Positions 60,368 through 64,000 of a stretch of DNA of 64,000 nucleotides are shown here, in pieces. This stretch comes from Pyropia haitanensis (taxonomy: Eukaryota; Rhodophyta; Bangiophyceae; Bangiales; Bangiaceae), in the NCBI GenBank assembly GCA_008729055.1, contig SDUX01000003.1:1-64000 (forward strand). Reading direction: 5' to 3'. Numbering within the stretch: the first letter of the stretch is position 1; the number at the start of each line of letters is the position of its first letter. A program made the translations under genes and the position numbers. The notes under the pieces were generated by a model. It ran no database searches and was not told the origin of the DNA. It saw only the letters and a program-made list of their open reading frames with translations.

Positions 60368-63300
60368 GTGGACACCGGCGCTCCACAAAATACTCGTTGC
60401 ATCCAACGGACGCGCCAACGAACGGGTCGGCCAACCACCCCATGCACGACGGTGCGGGTGGAACCTCGGACGTCGAGCGGGCGGATGTATGGCTGGAATA
60501 AAGGATGCGAGCGAATTCGGCCGCCGGAGCGCGTGCTGCATTGCTGTACACGCGAAAGTGGGCAAAAGTGGGCAGCAGTGGGCAAAAGTGGGTGAGAAGC
60601 GGCCTACCACCCCATGCACGACCGTGGGGGTCGAACCTCGGACATGGAGCGGGCGGATCTATGGCTGGAATGAAGGATGCGCGCCAATTCGGCCGCCGGA
60701 TCGTGTGCAGCATCGCTGTAGACGCAAAAGTGGGCAAAAGTGGGCAAAAGTGGGCAAAAGTGGGTAGGAAGTGGGTAAGAAGTGGGCAAAAAGTGGGCAA
60801 AAAGGGGGCCAAATTGGGACACAAATGGGCAATTGGGGGCAAGAAGTTTCCATAACTGCAAAGAAAATTGCGGTGAAAGTCGCTAGAAAGTGGTCCAACA
60901 GTGGCCACAAAGTGCGCCCCGCCACCCAAACTGTCCACTGCGCGTTCCGCCAGTCACACTGGCGTGGACGGTGTGAGGGCGGAACTTTTGTCGCCGACCG
61001 TCACGCCTGGCTGTCGGGACCCCCACGTGGCAAAAACCATCCCACAAAATTGACACGTGGACACCGGCGCTCCACAAAATACTCGTTGCATCCAACGGAC
61101 GCGCCAACGAACGGGTCGGCCAACCACCCCATGCACGACGGTGCGGGTGGAACCTCGGACGTCGAGCGGGCGGATGTATGGCTGGAATAAAGGATGCGAG
61201 CGAATTCGGCCGCCGGAGCGCGTGCTGCATTGCTGTACACGCGAAAGTGGGCAAAAGTGGGCAGCAGTGGGCAAAAGTGGGTGAGAAGCGGCCTACCACC
61301 CCATGCACGACCGTGGGGGTCGAACCTCGGACATGGAGCGGGCGGATCTATGGCTGGAATGAAGGATGCGCGCCAATTCGGCCGCCGGATGGTGTGCAGC
61401 ATCGCTGTAGACGCAAAAGTGGGCAAAAGTGGGCAAAAGTGGGCAAAAGTGGGTAGGAAGTGGGTAAGAAGTGGGCAAAAAGTGGGCAAAAAGGGGGCCA
61501 AATTGGGACACAAATGGGCAATTGGGGGCAAGAACTTTCCATAACTGCAAAGAAAATTCACGTGAAAGTCGCCAGAAAGTGGTCCAACAGTGGCCACAAA
61601 GTGCGCCCCGCCACCCAAACTGTCCACTGCGCGTTCCGCCAGTCACACTGGCGTGGACGGTGTGAGGGCGGAACTTTTGTCGCCGACCGTCACGCCTGGC
61701 TGTCGGGACCCCCACGTGGCAAAAACCATCCCACAAAATTGACACGTGGACACCGGCGCTCCACAAAATACTCGTTGCATCCAACGGACGCGCCAACGAA
61801 CGGGTCGGCCAACCACCCCATGCACGACGGTGCGGGTGGAACCTCGGACGTCGAGCGGGCGGATGTATGGCTGGAATAAAGGATGCGAGCGAATTCGGCC
61901 GCCGGAGCGCGTGCTGCATTGCTGTACACGCGAAAGTGGGCAAAAGTGGGCAGCAGTGGGCAAAAGTGGGTGAGAAGCGGCCTACCACCCCATGCACGAC
62001 CGTGGGGGTCGAACCTCGGACATGGAGCGGGCGGATCTATGGCTGGAATGAAGGATGCGCGCCAATTCGGCCGCCGGATGGTGTGCAGCATCGCTGTAGA
62101 CGCAAAAGTGGGCAAAAGTGGGCAAAAGTGGGCAAAAGTGGGTAGGAAGTGGGTAAGAAGTGGGCAAAAAGTGGGCAAAAAGGGGGCCAAATTGGGACAC
62201 AAATGGGCAATTGGGGGCAAGAAGTTTCCATAACTGCAAAGAAAATTCACGTGAAAGTCGCCAGAAAGTGGTCCAACAGTGGCCACAAAGTGCGCCCCGC
62301 CACCCAAACTGTCCACTGCGCGTTCCGCCAGTCACACTGGCGTGGACGGTGTGAGGGCGGAACTTTTGTCGCCGACCGTCACGCCTGGCTGTCGGGACCC
62401 CCACGTGGCAAAAACCATCCCACAAAATTGACACGTGGACACCGGCGCTCCACAAAATACTCGTTGCATCCAACGGACGCGCCAACGAACGGGTCGGCCA
62501 ACCACCCCATGCACGACGGTGCGGGTGGAACCTCGGACGTCGAGCGGGCGGATGTATGGCTGGAATAAAGCATGCAAGCCAATTCGGCCGCCGGAGCGCG
62601 TGCTGCATTGCTGTACACGCGAAAGTGGGCAAAAGTGGGCAGCAGTGGGCAAAAGTGGGTGAGAAGCGGCCTACCACCCCATGCACGACCGTGGGGGTCG
62701 AACCTCGGACATGGAGCGGGCGGATCTATGGCTGGAATGAAGGATGCGCGCCAATTCGGCCGCCGGATCGTGTGCAGCATCGCTGTAGACGCAAAAGTGG
62801 GCAAAAGTGGGCAAAAGTGGGCAAAAGTGGGTAGGAAGTGGGTAAGAAGTGGGCAAAAAGTGGGCAAAAAGGGGGCCAAATTGGGACACAAATGGGCAAT
62901 TGGGGGCAAGAAGTTTCCATAACTGCAAAGAAAATTCACGTGAAAGTCGCCAGAAAGTGGTCCAACAGTGGCCACAAAGTGCGCCCCGCCACCCAAACTG
63001 TCCACTACGCGTTCCGCCAGTCACACTGGCGTGGACGGTGTGAGGGCGGAACTTTTGTCGCCGACCGTCACGCCTGGCTGTCGGGACCCCCACGTGGCAA
63101 AAACCATTCCACAAAATTGACACGTGGACACCGGCGCTCCACAAAATACTCGTTGCATCCAACGGACGCGCCAACGAACGGGTCGGCCAACCACCCCATG
63201 CACGACGGTGCGGGTGGAACCTCGGACGTCGAGCGGGCGGATGTGTGGCTGGAATAAAGGATGCGAGCGAATTCGGCCGCCGGAGCGCGTGCTGCATTGC

Positions 63301-64000
63301 TGTACACGCGAAAGTGGGCAAAAGTGGGCAGCAGTGGGCAAAAGTGGGTGAGAAGCGGCCTACCACCCCATGCACGACCGTGGGGGTCGAACCTCGGACA
63401 TGGAGCGGGCGGATCTATGGCTGGAATGAAGGATGCGCGCCAATTCGGCCGCCGGATGGTGTGCAGCATCGCTGTAGACGCAAAAGTGGGCAAAAGTGGG
63501 CAAAAGTGGGCAAAAGTGGGTAGGAAGTGGGTAAGAAGTGGGCAAAAAGTGGGCAAAAAGGGGGCCAAATTGGGACACAAATGGGCAATTGGGGGCAAGA
63601 AGTTTCCATAACTGCAAAGAAAATTCACGTGAAAGTCGCCAGAAAGTGGTCCAACAGTGGCCACAAAGTGCGCCCCGCCACCCAAACTGTCCACTGCGCG
63701 TTCCGCCAGTCACACTGGCGTGGACGGTGTGAGGGCGGAACTTTTGTCGCCGACCGTCACGCCTGGCTGTCGGGACCCCCACGTGGCAAAAACCATCCCA
63801 CAAAATTGACACGTGGACACCGGCGCTCCACAAAATACTCGTTGCATCCAACGGACGCGCCAACGAACGGGTCGGCCAACCACCCCATGCACGACGGTGC
63901 GGGTGGAACCTCGGACGTCGAGCGAGCGGATGTATGGCTGGAATAAAGGATGCGAGCGAATTCGGCCGCCGGAGCGCGTGCTGCATTGCTGTACACGCGA
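60368..64000 (+). repeat. Right-hand block with left-end markers (6 units, last partial)
   Basis: Units at 60368, 61057, 61746, 62435, 63124 and 63813 (incomplete) are exactly 689 bp apart. They keep the subfamily III CGTGGACACC start. They also show CACGTG or GCGGTG at the variable hexamer, mostly GGCAAGAAGTTTCC instead of GGCAAGAACTTTCC, TGCGCGTTCCGCCAG in most copies, and CCATCCCAC for CCATTCCAC in four of them. Several of these states are shared with units near the left end rather than with the middle of the window. The unit at 62435 has the singular GCATGCAAGCC. No gene is present. Confidence 0.88.

Larger units (their letters stand above)
1..64000 (+). repeat. Tandem satellite array, ~689-bp unit, about 95 copies
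   Basis: The same unit recurs head to tail throughout, with no inverted copy. I anchored copies on the G of the second CACGTG box in each unit, for example 724, 1413, 2102, 10438, 22641, 43176, 53478 and 63813. The step is 688 or 689 bp in most copies; exceptions are described separately. Because 689 is not a multiple of three, no reading frame is kept from unit to unit, which argues strongly against coding. The array enters at base 1 in mid-unit and leaves at base 64000 in mid-unit. Satellites of this size and uniformity are known from eukaryotic heterochromatin. I do not recognise this family, and chromosomal location is not determinable from the window. Confidence 0.98.

Noticed and set aside
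1..64000. Short recurrent open frames of 60-240 codons on both strands in every unit
   Set aside because: Several overlap at the same bases in different frames, and indels break them without any compensation. They are repeat translations, not genes.
1..64000. CRISPR array
   Set aside because: Repeats are hundreds of bases long, spacers do not exist as unique sequence, and no cas genes are present.
1..64000. Ribosomal DNA intergenic spacer subrepeats
   Set aside because: No rRNA gene sequence appears anywhere in 64 kb, whereas spacer subrepeats would be interrupted by it every few to tens of kilobases.

Overview
The whole window is one tandem satellite array. A unit of about 689 bp is repeated head to tail, always in the same orientation, from the first base to the last. 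I can anchor 95 copies on a recurring CACGTGGA box. Spacing is 688 or 689 bp in most copies. The array runs off both ends, so neither true edge is visible. I find no protein-coding gene, tRNA, rRNA, CRISPR array or recognisable transposon. The many open frames are by-products of a GC-rich repeat with few stop codons. Tens of kilobases of homogenised, non-coding satellite point to a eukaryotic chromosome, probably a heterochromatic region such as a centromere, pericentromere, subtelomere or sex chromosome. The sequence alone does not let me name a lineage or a chromosomal location.

Unit anatomy (clean reference copy 53478-54166): two sibling monomers, A (53538-53709) and B (53710-53881), are each 172 bp and about 89 % identical by a hand count. 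They are followed by a third segment that keeps only a diverged monomer tail and a fourth that keeps a diverged monomer head. The unit is therefore very close to 4 x 172 bp, which suggests a higher-order repeat built from a nucleosome-sized ancestral monomer. Each A and B monomer ends in a run of GTGGGCAAAA decamers. In B this continues as 11 G-runs over about 108 bp, spaced about 10.3 bp on average. The fourth segment carries a 42-bp hairpin and two CACGTG boxes exactly 30 bp apart.

Layout: subfamily I at 1-8307; transition units at 8308-10437; highly uniform subfamily II at 10438-28831; a disordered zone of shortened and scrambled copies at 28832-33787; mosaic units at 33788-36990; subfamily III at 36991-60367; and a right-hand block at 60368-64000 that shares markers with the left end. 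Isolated oddities are a small insertion (5731), a 66-bp internal duplication (8440), a 36-bp foreign insertion (16080), a 467-bp truncated unit (18732) and a cluster of deletions (52648).

No genes work together here. Any function would be structural, through chromatin, DNA secondary structure or protein binding, and this is inference. The disordered zone could be real decay at a subfamily junction or a poor assembly consensus; the sequence alone cannot decide.
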